Made by a program: the position numbers and the translations under genes. A DNA stretch of 28,476 bases, from positions 1 to 28,476 of the forward strand of contig JBLNCE010000134.1 of NCBI GenBank assembly GCA_050260415.1, given 5' to 3'. A model generated the notes under the pieces. That model was not told the DNA's origin, did not search any database, and saw only the letters and a list, made by a program, of their open reading frames with translations. Below, piece after piece: positions 14,280 through 22,559 of this stretch (position 1 is the stretch's first letter; every line of letters starts with the position of its first letter). This DNA is from JBLNCE01 sp050260415. GTDB lineage: Bacteria > Bacillota > UBA4882 > JAAYXC01.

Positions 14280-16027
14280 AGTTCGCCCGTTTCAAGTTTC
14301 GGACCAAGGTCTTTCTGGCCTACGCGGTCTTTGTCGCGGCCGCCCTTTTCTTCCTGGCCTTCTTCCTCTTCCAGCCGGAAGAGAGGCGGCTCGAACGTGC
14401 CGAGGAGGAGAGGCTGGCGGTCGAGGCCAGGCAACTGGCGGCCATCACGGCGGTGGATGCGGACGGGCCGCGCTGGGCGCCCATGATGGCTGAGATGGCG
14501 GCGATTGCGGGCGTCCGGGTGACGCTCATCGGCGCCGACGGCCGGGTGCGGGGAGATTCGAGCGGCGACTACCGGATCATGGAGAATCACGCGGATCGTC
14601 CTGAGGTTCGCGAGGCCCTTGCCGGTGAAACGGGGCGCAGCCGCCGATTCAGCCGGACGCTGGGCGCCGACCTCCTGTATGTCGCCGTTCCCCTGCGGCG
14701 GGAGGGGACGATCGCGGGCGTAATGCGGGTCTCCCGGGCGCAGCGTGAGGTGGCGACCGCGATCGGGCGGATGCGGCGGACTTTTATCCTCGGAGCGCTG
14801 GTCACCATTATTCCCGCCTTACTCGTGGGATTGGCCATCGTCAACAGAGCCACGCGTCCGCTTTTGGCCTTGGAGCGGGCCGCGCGCCAACTCGGGGCGG
14901 GCGATTTCAACACGCGTGTACGCGAGTTCGGCCAGGACGAACTGGGGGTTCTGGCCCGGACGTTCAACCGGATGGCTAATCAACTGAACCGCCTCGTCAC
15001 GGCGCTTTCGGAGGAGTCCGGCAAGCTGCGGACCGTCTTGGCCGCCCTCGCGGATGGCATTATCGTCTTCGATCGGCACCAGCGGGTCTTGCTGGCCAAC
15101 CGGGCAGCGGCCGAGTTCTTGGGAACGGCGCCCGCAAAGATGGCGGGTTGTAGCCCGGCCGAGCTGCTGTTGCCTCCCGCCGCCATCGAACTGGTCGCCC
15201 GCGCCGTGAAGGCCCGGTCCGAGACGGAGGGGGAGTTCGAGGTCCATCTGCCCGTGCGCAGGCAACTGGCGGCGGCGCTGACGCCCATTCGCGACGCCGA
15301 ACTAAGGCTTCACGGCACCCTCGTCGTCCTGCGCGATCTCACCAAGCTCCGGCATCTGGAACGGGTACGGCAGGATTTCGTGGCCAATGTCTCCCATGAA
15401 CTCAGGACCCCGCTGGCCGCGATCAAGGTGATGACGGAGACCCTCCTGCAAGAAGGCTTGTCCGCGGACCAGTCCCATAAGTTTTTGGCCTCGATCGACG
15501 CGGAGTGCGACCGTTTGAACGCGCTGGTCGGAGATCTCCTGATCCTGACCGAATTGGACGACGTTACGGACATGCCCCAGGCCGAGATCTTCTCGCTGCA
15601 CGACCTAGTTTCGGAGACCGCGGCGCGTATGTTTCCGGAGGAGGGGGGCCGCCGCCCCGCGCTATCCGTCCCCCCCGGCTTGCCGCCGGTCAAGGCGGGC
15701 CGGGATCAGATCAGGCAAGTGCTGATCAATCTGCTCGACAACGCGGTCAAATACAGTTCGCCCGAGGCGCGCTTCGGCGTCTCGGCGGATTACGACGCGT
15801 CCTGGGTGACCGTGACGGTCTGGGACGAGGGTCCCGGTGTCCCGCCGGCGGAACGCGCGCGCATCTTCGAGCGTTTCTACCGCATCGACAAGGCGCGCTC
15901 CCGCGCCCTCGGCGGGACGGGACTCGGGCTCTCCATCGTCAAGCATATCGTGGAGGGCTACGGCGGGCGGGTGTGGGAGGACGGCACGGAGGGGGCGGCG
16001 TTCCATTTCACGGTGCCAAGGGGGTAG
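14267..16027 (+). CDS. phoR: PhoR-type sensor histidine kinase, apparent ATT start
   Basis: This kinase has 586 residues if it starts at ATT 14267. Order of parts: membrane helix 1 (about 15-36, FLAYAVFVAAALFFLAFFLF), an extracytoplasmic region to about 170, helix 2 (about 172-192), HAMP, a PAS domain (about 250-350), HisKA with His377 in ANVSHELRTPLAAIK, and an ATPase domain with LINLLDNAVKYS, DEGPGVP and GGTGLGLSIVKHI. No ATG, GTG or TTG lies in frame between the stop at 14225 and GTG 14453. Starting at 14453 would cut off the first membrane helix. GGGGGAG (14251-14257) lies nine bases before the ATT and overlaps the end of the regulator gene, which suggests coupled translation. A local indel is the other explanation. 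The 3' end overlaps the convergent GH28 gene by 20 bp. Confidence 0.88.
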   Translation: MPPLEFARFKFRTKVFLAYAVFVAAALFFLAFFLFQPEERRLERAEEERLAVEARQLAAITAVDADGPRWAPMMAEMAAIAGVRVTLIGADGRVRGDSSGDYRIMENHADRPEVREALAGETGRSRRFSRTLGADLLYVAVPLRREGTIAGVMRVSRAQREVATAIGRMRRTFILGALVTIIPALLVGLAIVNRATRPLLALERAARQLGAGDFNTRVREFGQDELGVLARTFNRMANQLNRLVTALSEESGKLRTVLAALADGIIVFDRHQRVLLANRAAAEFLGTAPAKMAGCSPAELLLPPAAIELVARAVKARSETEGEFEVHLPVRRQLAAALTPIRDAELRLHGTLVVLRDLTKLRHLERVRQDFVANVSHELRTPLAAIKVMTETLLQEGLSADQSHKFLASIDAECDRLNALVGDLLILTELDDVTDMPQAEIFSLHDLVSETAARMFPEEGGRRPALSVPPGLPPVKAGRDQIRQVLINLLDNAVKYSSPEARFGVSADYDASWVTVTVWDEGPGVPPAERARIFERFYRIDKARSRALGGTGLGLSIVKHIVEGYGGRVWEDGTEGAAFHFTVPRG

Positions 16028-17330
16028 GGTCATCACTTACGTCGGGGCACCGCACGAACTCAAGCTCCCGTGAGTGCTTCACGGTAAAGGCTGGCCCCTC
16101 GTGCCCGTCGATCCTGACGTTGCGGAACGATACGCGCCTCGCGTGGCAGCAATAGAAACCCCGACGCTGCATGGGTTCGAGGTCGTTCATCATCGCCGGG
16201 AGCCCCGGCGCGGCGTCCGCCGCCAGGTGCACGGAGATATCGTCAAAAGTGACCTCCTCCACCGGCATCTCGGGGAGGCCGTGGATGAAGCCGGCGGCGG
16301 CGCTGACCTCGCGGGCGGTGATGCCGCTGAAGTGTATCCGCCGGAAGATGGGGGTGGCGTCGGTCACCGGCCGCGGGTTCTTGTCCTGGACGGCTTGCTC
16401 CTTGCCGCCGGCGCCGCAGTGATAGAACAGGTGGATGACGAAGGGACAGATGACTCCCCTCATGACGATATTGCTCACCCGGATGTCCTCCACCACACCG
16501 CCCCGCCCGCGGCGGGACTTTAGCCGGATGCCGCGGTCGGTTCCCTCGAAGACGCAGTTGGAGATGGCCACGTTTCTGACGCCGCCGCTCATCTCGCTGC
16601 CGATGACGACGCCGCCGTGCCCGTGCACCATCGTGCAGTTGGTGATGGTAATATTCTCACAGGGCACTCTGGGCGTGCAGTCCTCTTTGCCTGCTTTGAT
16701 AACGATGCAATCATCGCCCACATCCACGTGGCAGTTGGCAATATGGACGTTCCGGCACGATTCGGGGTCGATGCCGTCCGTGTTTGGCGAGTCCGCCGGG
16801 TTCGTGATGGTCACTTTGTCAATGGTCAGATTCTCGCAGCGTATGGGGTTAATCGTCCAACTGGGCGAGTTCTTGAGCTTGATGCCTTCGATCAGAACGT
16901 CCCTGCAATCCACCAGGCCGATCAAGCGCGGTCTGGGGAAGTCCAGGCGGTTCTCGCGCCGCATTTGCCACCAGGGCTCTCCCTGCCCGTCAAGTACGCC
17001 CCTCCCCATGACGGCCACGTTCTCAAGACCCTGCCCGAAGATCTGCGGCGAATAACACTCGCACTCGGATCCTTCCCAACGCATATGCACGAGGGGGTAA
17101 TCCCCCGGCTCCCGGCTGAAGCGCACTCTGGCCCCGGCATCCAGATAGAGGGTGATGTTGCTCTTCAGATGAATCGGCCCGGTGCTGAAGACCCCGGCGG
17201 GCACATAGACGGTGCCCCCGCCGGCCGCTGCGGCTGATTCGATCGCCGAAGCGAACGCGCGGGTGGAGGGGGTGATGCCGTCGGGGATGGCGCCAAACTC
17301 AGTGATGTTGCGGAAAGCGCTGGTGATCAT
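16008..17330 (-). CDS. GH28 polygalacturonase family glycoside hydrolase
   Basis: This 440-residue right-handed beta-helix enzyme hydrolyses galacturonosyl links in pectin-derived chains. The family motifs are in order: NTDG (183-186), DD (206-207), HGHGG (236-240) and RGIRLKSRRGRGG (266-278), providing the three catalytic aspartates, the histidine and the Arg-Lys substrate clamp. The N-terminal NITEFGAIPDG with GGGTVYVPAG is the usual start of the fold. There is no signal peptide, so it probably works in the cytoplasm on imported oligomers, perhaps as an exo-enzyme. It is the last gene of the pectin operon, 29 bp after the GH105 gene. Rhamnogalacturonan-specific activity cannot be excluded. 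Confidence 0.92.
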   Translation of the reverse strand: MITSAFRNITEFGAIPDGITPSTRAFASAIESAAAAGGGTVYVPAGVFSTGPIHLKSNITLYLDAGARVRFSREPGDYPLVHMRWEGSECECYSPQIFGQGLENVAVMGRGVLDGQGEPWWQMRRENRLDFPRPRLIGLVDCRDVLIEGIKLKNSPSWTINPIRCENLTIDKVTITNPADSPNTDGIDPESCRNVHIANCHVDVGDDCIVIKAGKEDCTPRVPCENITITNCTMVHGHGGVVIGSEMSGGVRNVAISNCVFEGTDRGIRLKSRRGRGGVVEDIRVSNIVMRGVICPFVIHLFYHCGAGGKEQAVQDKNPRPVTDATPIFRRIHFSGITAREVSAAAGFIHGLPEMPVEEVTFDDISVHLAADAAPGLPAMMNDLEPMQRRGFYCCHARRVSFRNVRIDGHEGPAFTVKHSRELEFVRCPDVSDDPTPLAP

Positions 17331-17359
17331 GGGAAGCAGATACCTCGCTATTCTAAAGA

Positions 17360-18553
17360 TTACCTGTGTTCATGCCGGTCCGCCAGTTCGACCTCCTGCG
17401 CGGCCAGGATAAAAGCCCCGACGCCCTTGTAGTCGTCCGTTACGACCGGCTCGCCGACGTAATAGGCAAATGATCCATCCCGCTGGTCCTTGCCGCCGAG
17501 GCCGGCCACCTGGCAGACTTGATTGAGGTGGACCCCGCCCTCGCCGTCCACGGCGACCAGAAGCGCGATGATGCCGGTGAACCCTCGCCGGGCTACCTCT
17601 AGATATCCGCGGTCCAGATAGCCGAGGCGGACTCCCTTGGCCGCCGCGTATACGAACATGCAGGACGCCGATGCTTCGAAGTAGTTGCCCGCTCTCGGAC
17701 CTTGATCCAATACCTGGTGCCAGAGACCGGTTTCCTTGTCCTGCACGGCGGCCACGGCGGCCATGGTCCCGTCGAGAATCCGAAGGACCCGCGCGCACCC
17801 GGGGTGGTCATGGGGCAGGAAGTCCAGGACGTCGACGAGGGCCATGACGTACCACCCGAGCGCGCGCCCCCAGAAATGCGGCGAGCATCCGGTCGCGCGG
17901 TCGGCCCAGATCTGGCTCCTGCTCTCGTCCCAGCCGTGATAGAGCAAACCGGTCCGGGGGTCGCGCGTATGCTCGTGGACGAGGGTAATCTGCCGCACGA
18001 CGTCGTCGAAGGTCGCGGGTTCGTCAAACTCCGCGGCGAAGCGGGCATAGAACGGCGCGGCCATGTAGAGGCCGTCGAGCCACATCTGGTGGGGGTAGAT
18101 CTGCTTGTGCCAAAAACCGCCTTCGCGCGTGCGCGGATGCGAGCGCAACTGGTCCCGCAGTTTGAAAAGGGCCTTCTTATAGCGTTCTTCGCCGGTCTGG
18201 CGGTACAGCAGGAAGAGCGCTTTACCCATGTTTATCTGGTCCAGGTTGAACTCGTCGGGGTCATAGGTATCGATGTCCCCCGATGCGTCGACGAACCGAT
18301 CGATATTGGCCTTGATATAATCGAAATATCTCCGCTCCCCGGTACGCGACCATACCTGCTCGATGGCCGTAAGCATCAGGCCGGAGGTATAATCCCACCG
18401 GTAATGCAGCACGGGATGGCGCCGTAGCACCGATTCGGTCATCCGGGCGGCCCAGGCCGCGTTGGCGGCCGAGACGGCCGCGCCGCCGTCGTCCAACGCG
18501 GCGAATGAGATGGTGCCGGTCAAGGCAAGAACACCCATGAACAGCCTCCTCAT
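17360..18553 (-). CDS. GH105 unsaturated rhamnogalacturonyl/galacturonyl hydrolase
   Basis: This 397-residue (alpha/alpha)6 enzyme of the YteR/YesR family removes the 4,5-unsaturated uronic acid left by pectate or rhamnogalacturonan lyases. Asp160 in MWLDGLYM matches the catalytic Asp of YteR. HGWDES (206-211) and FWGRALGWY (227-235) line the active site in this family. The first 20 residues (MRRLFMGVLALTGTISFAAL) look like a signal peptide, whereas characterised relatives are usually cytoplasmic. Its ATG overlaps the stop of the pectate lyase gene by one base (TAATG), suggesting coupled translation. Confidence 0.92.
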   Translation of the reverse strand: MRRLFMGVLALTGTISFAALDDGGAAVSAANAAWAARMTESVLRRHPVLHYRWDYTSGLMLTAIEQVWSRTGERRYFDYIKANIDRFVDASGDIDTYDPDEFNLDQINMGKALFLLYRQTGEERYKKALFKLRDQLRSHPRTREGGFWHKQIYPHQMWLDGLYMAAPFYARFAAEFDEPATFDDVVRQITLVHEHTRDPRTGLLYHGWDESRSQIWADRATGCSPHFWGRALGWYVMALVDVLDFLPHDHPGCARVLRILDGTMAAVAAVQDKETGLWHQVLDQGPRAGNYFEASASCMFVYAAAKGVRLGYLDRGYLEVARRGFTGIIALLVAVDGEGGVHLNQVCQVAGLGGKDQRDGSFAYYVGEPVVTDDYKGVGAFILAAQEVELADRHEHR

Positions 18554-20766
18554 TATTTATGCGGATACCTGCTCCGCCACAGGGGGTACTCCTTCTCCAA
18601 TAGATAGGAGGGAGCGTTGGTGTACCAGGCGTACCCGACCCGCCGTTCATGCTCGATCTCAGCCATGCTGAACTTCTTTACGCCGTCGCGGCCGCAGAAA
18701 AAGGGACGGTCGGTGCCGATCTCGTAGAAACGGGCCCAGATCGGCGGGGCGCTGGGATCCGCCACGACCACTCTATCGAACCCGCCCGGCAGCGACGGGT
18801 CCGGCTTATCGATTACCTTGATGCCCTCGAGCCGCACTTTTTCGAACCAGGCCACGGCCGCATCGACGGCCTCGATCACTCGCGGGTCGGGCGTCTCGAT
18901 GCTCATCAGGAAACGCACGAGCCCCACGCTCTCCGAGCCGCTCAGGGAGGCTAATTCGTAGGCGCGGGCCGGCGCGGGCGCCAGTGTCTTCTCGTCATGC
19001 TGGGCGCACCACGCGGTGAGCCGGCCTTTGACCCGTACCTGGCAGCGGAGGATGCACTCGATGCCCTTTTGCACGGCGCGGGTGCACTTTTCCCGCCGTT
19101 CTTGGTCCACGAAGTGGTAGTCGCCCTTGCCGCCGCTCGTCTCGCGCAGGAGATTCAGCACATTGACCATGGCATTGTCGTTGAAAGTGATCCGCGCGTA
19201 ATACAGGGAGGTGTTCGGGTAGTATTGCGGCCAGCCGCCGTTTGGATATTGGGCGGCCAGGAGGTAGTCAAGGCCCTTGAGGAATGCCGCCTTGAACCGT
19301 TCCAAATTGGCGGCGTTGTACACTTTGGCCAGGAAACGGAGTTGAGTGGTGGTGGCGGTATTGTCGATGGTGCAATCCGCGGGATTGGACTTGAGCTGAG
19401 CCAGCGTGGACCGGTCCGCGTCCGTGAGCTTGGCCGCCATGTCGATCCCCTTCGGCCAGCCGCCGATGTCACGCTGGTAAAGGAGGACGTTGTCCGCGAT
19501 GCGGATGGCCTCTTCACCGGCATACCATTCGGGCTTTTGGACCAGGACGGCATCCCAGACGACCGGGATACTGACGGCAGGCGCCTGGCTCGGCGCGGGC
19601 TTGGGTTGGCCGGTACCCTTGACGATCACGAAGTATTGCGTGCATCCCGAACTACCGCCGTTATTGCCCAGCGTCACCAGGGTGCCGGCGGTGAATGCTT
19701 TCTTGAATAGGCTGTAAGTCACCGGGCTGGCCTCATTGTCCACCACGTCGAGGCCGGAATCGGTCCAACCCGCGAGCCAGGCCGGCTTTACCGTTACCCG
19801 GTCGTCATGCGCCACGTAGACCTCGGCGTCGGTTCCCACCACGAAAGTGGCCAAGGGGTCGCTGAGATATTTCTTCGCGTCGCAGGAAGGCATGATGTTC
19901 TCATAGCCGGCCAGTGAGGGCGGCATGGACGCGATCGTATACGCTCTGTCGCCAAAGAGCGGTGCGCCCACCTGGACGTTGGCGCCGACCGACCAGAAGT
20001 TGGCCCTGACGGTGTCGTAGACCAGGAGATCCTTGACCAACGCCGAGCCGGAGACGGCTGTATACGCTGGGGCGGCGCTCTGCGCCGGTCCCTTGGACGG
20101 CTCGCGCCTGCCGGGGTAGACTTTGATACCGTCGAGATAATGGCCTTTGGCGCTGGAACCCGGCGTATAGGAGTCCAGGGCGGCAATCTCTTTGACCGGG
20201 GCCTGAAACGCCGACTGGTTAAGTTTAAGGACGCCGTTGACATAGACATCCGCCTTCTGGGTCGCCACGTCGGCGACGACCGTCACGACGTACCAGGTCA
20301 TCTCGTTATACGGCCCCAATGAGGTATATGCCCCGTCCAGGTTCTTATAGCTCAGGACATTGCTGTTGCCTTCCTTCCGCGTTTCAATGTGCACGGCCGC
20401 ATTGACGCCCTCCTGGTCGAGGAGGCGCAGGACCTTGGCCGTGGTGCCCAAGGAAGGCTGCATGAACCATGTTTCCGCGGTCATCAGCCCCGTTTGCGGG
20501 GCGAATTTCTTCGCGATCTTGATGACATTTCCACCCGGATCGTTGAGGTAGACGCTTTTATTGGCGGCGCTGGGCACGTCCGCGATCGACACGCTTCCGC
20601 CGAGTTCTTCGAGGAGATAACCCGCCGGCTTGGCGCCGGTCGCTTCGCGGTCGAAATCGTCGTTGATGAGGAAATCGGCGCCCGCGGCCGAAAACAAGGC
20701 CAGAAACATGCAGGCCGCTACGGATATCATGCGGCAACGCCTGACGGAAATGAGCTTCTTCGTCAT
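18553..20766 (-). CDS. Secreted multidomain PL10 pectate lyase
   Basis: This 737-residue protein has a signal peptide at about 1-30. Residues 31-220 form a LamG/concanavalin-like beta-sandwich nearly the same as the separate downstream-promoter-side neighbour protein. Residues 240-384 form a second beta domain (DLLVYDT, GDRAYTIASMP, VYVAHDDR, WTDSG, LGNNGGSSG) that recurs in front of pectate lyases of Paenibacillus-type bacteria. A Pro-Ala linker follows, and 405-735 is the PL10 catalytic domain: LLYQRDIGGWPKG, TIDNTATTTQLRFLAKVY, QYPNGGWPQYYP, ITFNDNAMVNVL and WCAQHDEKTLAPAPARAYE. It should cleave polygalacturonate by beta-elimination outside the cell, making the unsaturated ends that GH105 removes. 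GGGGGTGA precedes the ATG. Confidence 0.93.
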   Translation of the reverse strand: MTKKLISVRRCRMISVAACMFLALFSAAGADFLINDDFDREATGAKPAGYLLEELGGSVSIADVPSAANKSVYLNDPGGNVIKIAKKFAPQTGLMTAETWFMQPSLGTTAKVLRLLDQEGVNAAVHIETRKEGNSNVLSYKNLDGAYTSLGPYNEMTWYVVTVVADVATQKADVYVNGVLKLNQSAFQAPVKEIAALDSYTPGSSAKGHYLDGIKVYPGRREPSKGPAQSAAPAYTAVSGSALVKDLLVYDTVRANFWSVGANVQVGAPLFGDRAYTIASMPPSLAGYENIMPSCDAKKYLSDPLATFVVGTDAEVYVAHDDRVTVKPAWLAGWTDSGLDVVDNEASPVTYSLFKKAFTAGTLVTLGNNGGSSGCTQYFVIVKGTGQPKPAPSQAPAVSIPVVWDAVLVQKPEWYAGEEAIRIADNVLLYQRDIGGWPKGIDMAAKLTDADRSTLAQLKSNPADCTIDNTATTTQLRFLAKVYNAANLERFKAAFLKGLDYLLAAQYPNGGWPQYYPNTSLYYARITFNDNAMVNVLNLLRETSGGKGDYHFVDQERREKCTRAVQKGIECILRCQVRVKGRLTAWCAQHDEKTLAPAPARAYELASLSGSESVGLVRFLMSIETPDPRVIEAVDAAVAWFEKVRLEGIKVIDKPDPSLPGGFDRVVVADPSAPPIWARFYEIGTDRPFFCGRDGVKKFSMAEIEHERRVGYAWYTNAPSYLLEKEYPLWRSRYPHK

Positions 20767-20812
20767 ACGTTTTCACCCCCAGATCGTTTTGGGGTTGCCA
20801 TACGCGAAGATG

Positions 20813-20927
20813 AACCCTCTCCCCTTCAGTCCCCTCCCGGACCCTCGCGCGGAGCTACGGTCCGCAGGCCTTTTTTGGCCTGCCCTCCGGCGCCAGGCGA
20901 AGGAGGGAGGGGCCAGGGGTGAGGGTT
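20813..20927. repeat. GC-rich palindromic (REP/MITE-like) element inside the pectin operon
   Basis: About 24 bases at the left end (20813-20837, AACCCTCTCCCCTTC then CCCCTCCC) are an imperfect inverted copy of the right end (20905-20927). In the centre a perfect hairpin, GCAGGCC (20864-20870) with GGCCTGC (20877-20883), encloses six T. It fills most of the gap between the LamG-like and pectate lyase genes and has no coding frame of its own. Confidence 0.55.
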
Positions 20928-20977
20928 TTGATTCACAAACTCCAATGCCTTGGAGGATCACCTTATCTTGGGATCTG

Positions 20978-21631
20978 TTATTTCCCGGCATATACCTTGA
21001 CATTATCGACGTAATGTCCCTTATTGCTCGACCCGGGCGTATAGGAATCGATGGCGCCCACGGTCTTGACCGGGGCCAGGAAGGGGACCTGGGTCAGTTT
21101 CTGCGCGCCGTCCACGTAGACGTCGGCTTTCTGGGACGCCACGTCGGCGACGATCTTAATGGCGTACCAGGTTTTCTCGGCGTAGGCGCCTAGCGTGGTG
21201 AACGAACCGTCCGCGTTCTTGTACGCGAGAAAACAGGTGGTATCTTTCCTGGTCTCGATGTGTACGGCGGCGCTGGCGCCTTCCTGGTCGAGCAGGCGCA
21301 CCACCTTGGCCGTACTGCCGAAGACCGGTTGCATAAAGCTCAGTTCAACCGTTACCAGACCCGCTTGCGGCGCGAACTTCTTCGTAATCTTGATGACCTT
21401 GTCGCCCGGGTCGTTCAGAAAGATGCTCTTATCTGTGGCGCTGGGCACTTCCGCGATCTCGATGCCGCCGCCCGTTTCCTCGAGCAGATAACCCGCTGGT
21501 TTGGCGCCGGTCGCCTCGCGGTTGAAGTCGTCATCGATTAAAAAATCGGCGCCGGCGACGGTGATGAATACCACGGCCAGCATGGCCGGGAGCAAGAACA
21601 GGTACAGGCGTCTCTTAAGACTCATATGCAT
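20978..21631 (-). CDS. Stand-alone secreted LamG/concanavalin-like domain protein
   Basis: This 217-residue protein has a signal peptide (hydrophobic core LYLFLLPAMLAVVFITVAGA) followed by one beta-sandwich domain that fills the rest of the chain. The domain is a close paralogue of residues 31-220 of the pectate lyase encoded next: DREATGAKPAGYLLEE/NREATGAKPAGYLLEE, RLLDQEG, AAVHIETRK and DSYTPGSS are shared, with roughly two thirds identity by eye. It carries no catalytic domain and no anchor motif. It may bind pectin at the cell surface or act with the lyase; this is inference. The ATG at 21631 is chosen for GGAG five bases upstream. It lies 33 bp after the second permease gene. Confidence 0.8.
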   Translation of the reverse strand: MHMSLKRRLYLFLLPAMLAVVFITVAGADFLIDDDFNREATGAKPAGYLLEETGGGIEIAEVPSATDKSIFLNDPGDKVIKITKKFAPQAGLVTVELSFMQPVFGSTAKVVRLLDQEGASAAVHIETRKDTTCFLAYKNADGSFTTLGAYAEKTWYAIKIVADVASQKADVYVDGAQKLTQVPFLAPVKTVGAIDSYTPGSSNKGHYVDNVKVYAGK

Positions 21632-21664
21632 CGCAACTCCTTTGCCCAATTAATGGACGGACCG

Positions 21665-22543
21665 CTAACCCTTGAGCGCCCCCACCATGACGCCCTTGGC
21701 GAAATACTTCTGCAGGAAGGGGTAGAGGAGGAGGATGGGTAAGGTCGCCACGATGACCACCGCATACTTGATCGTCAGACCAAGGAATTCGTGTTCGCCG
21801 GTGGAAGCGGTGCCGGTCATGTTGGTCGTGTCGTTCAGGATGAGAATCTCCCGGAGTATGAGCTGCAGCGGGTAGAGTTCCCGCTTTTGGAGAAAGATCA
21901 TGGCATGGAACCAGGAGTTCCAGTGCGCGACTCCGTAGTACAGAACGATTACGGCAATCGTCGGCGCCGCGATCGGCATCATGATGCGAAAAAGGATCCG
22001 AAAATGCCCGGCGCCGTCCAGTTTGGCGGATTCCTCCATCTCGTCGGGCACGCCCAGAAACGCGGTGCGCAGGATGATCAAGTTGAAGGTGTTGACCGCC
22101 ACGGGTATGATCAACGACCACAAGGTATCATGGAGATGGAGCTGCCTGACGGTAAGGTAGAAGGGGATGAGTCCTCCGCTAAAGAACATGGTGAATACGG
22201 CCATGATCATAACAGCATTCTTCCATAACACGTTCTTGCGCGAAAGGAAATAAGCCCCAAAGGCCGTCATATATACGTTGAGTATTGTTCCAACAACCAC
22301 GACAAAGATCGTATTCAAGTATCCGCTAGTGATGTTAGGATTCTTAAATACTTCCACATATGAGCTTAACGTGAGTCCGTAAGATTTTAATAATAGTCCT
22401 TGGTGGGCCATAAAGCTCATTGGATCGCTTAGCGAGGCAAGCAGCACATAACTTAATGGGTAGATTGTCACGATTATGAGAATTAACATAAAAAAAACAT
22501 TTAATTTATCAAAAATGTGTTCACCCAAGCTTCTCTTAGGCAT
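21665..22543 (-). CDS. Carbohydrate ABC transporter permease, YtcP/LplC type
   Basis: This 292-residue permease has six predicted helices. The EAA loop is DEMEESAKLDGAGHFRILFR, ending in MMPIAAP, the contact for the ATPase. The ending FAKGVMVGALKG is the usual C-terminus of this family. It pairs with the upstream permease to import oligosaccharides, here probably unsaturated galacturonides. AAGGAGGGAG lies right before ATG 22543, 16 bp after the partner gene. The first 115 or so codons use many A/T-ending codons, unlike the rest of the gene. No ATPase gene is present; members of this family usually share an MsmX-like ATPase. Confidence 0.93.
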   Translation of the reverse strand: MPKRSLGEHIFDKLNVFFMLILIIVTIYPLSYVLLASLSDPMSFMAHQGLLLKSYGLTLSSYVEVFKNPNITSGYLNTIFVVVVGTILNVYMTAFGAYFLSRKNVLWKNAVMIMAVFTMFFSGGLIPFYLTVRQLHLHDTLWSLIIPVAVNTFNLIILRTAFLGVPDEMEESAKLDGAGHFRILFRIMMPIAAPTIAVIVLYYGVAHWNSWFHAMIFLQKRELYPLQLILREILILNDTTNMTGTASTGEHEFLGLTIKYAVVIVATLPILLLYPFLQKYFAKGVMVGALKG

Positions 22544-22559
22544 TATTCTCCCTCCTTCC

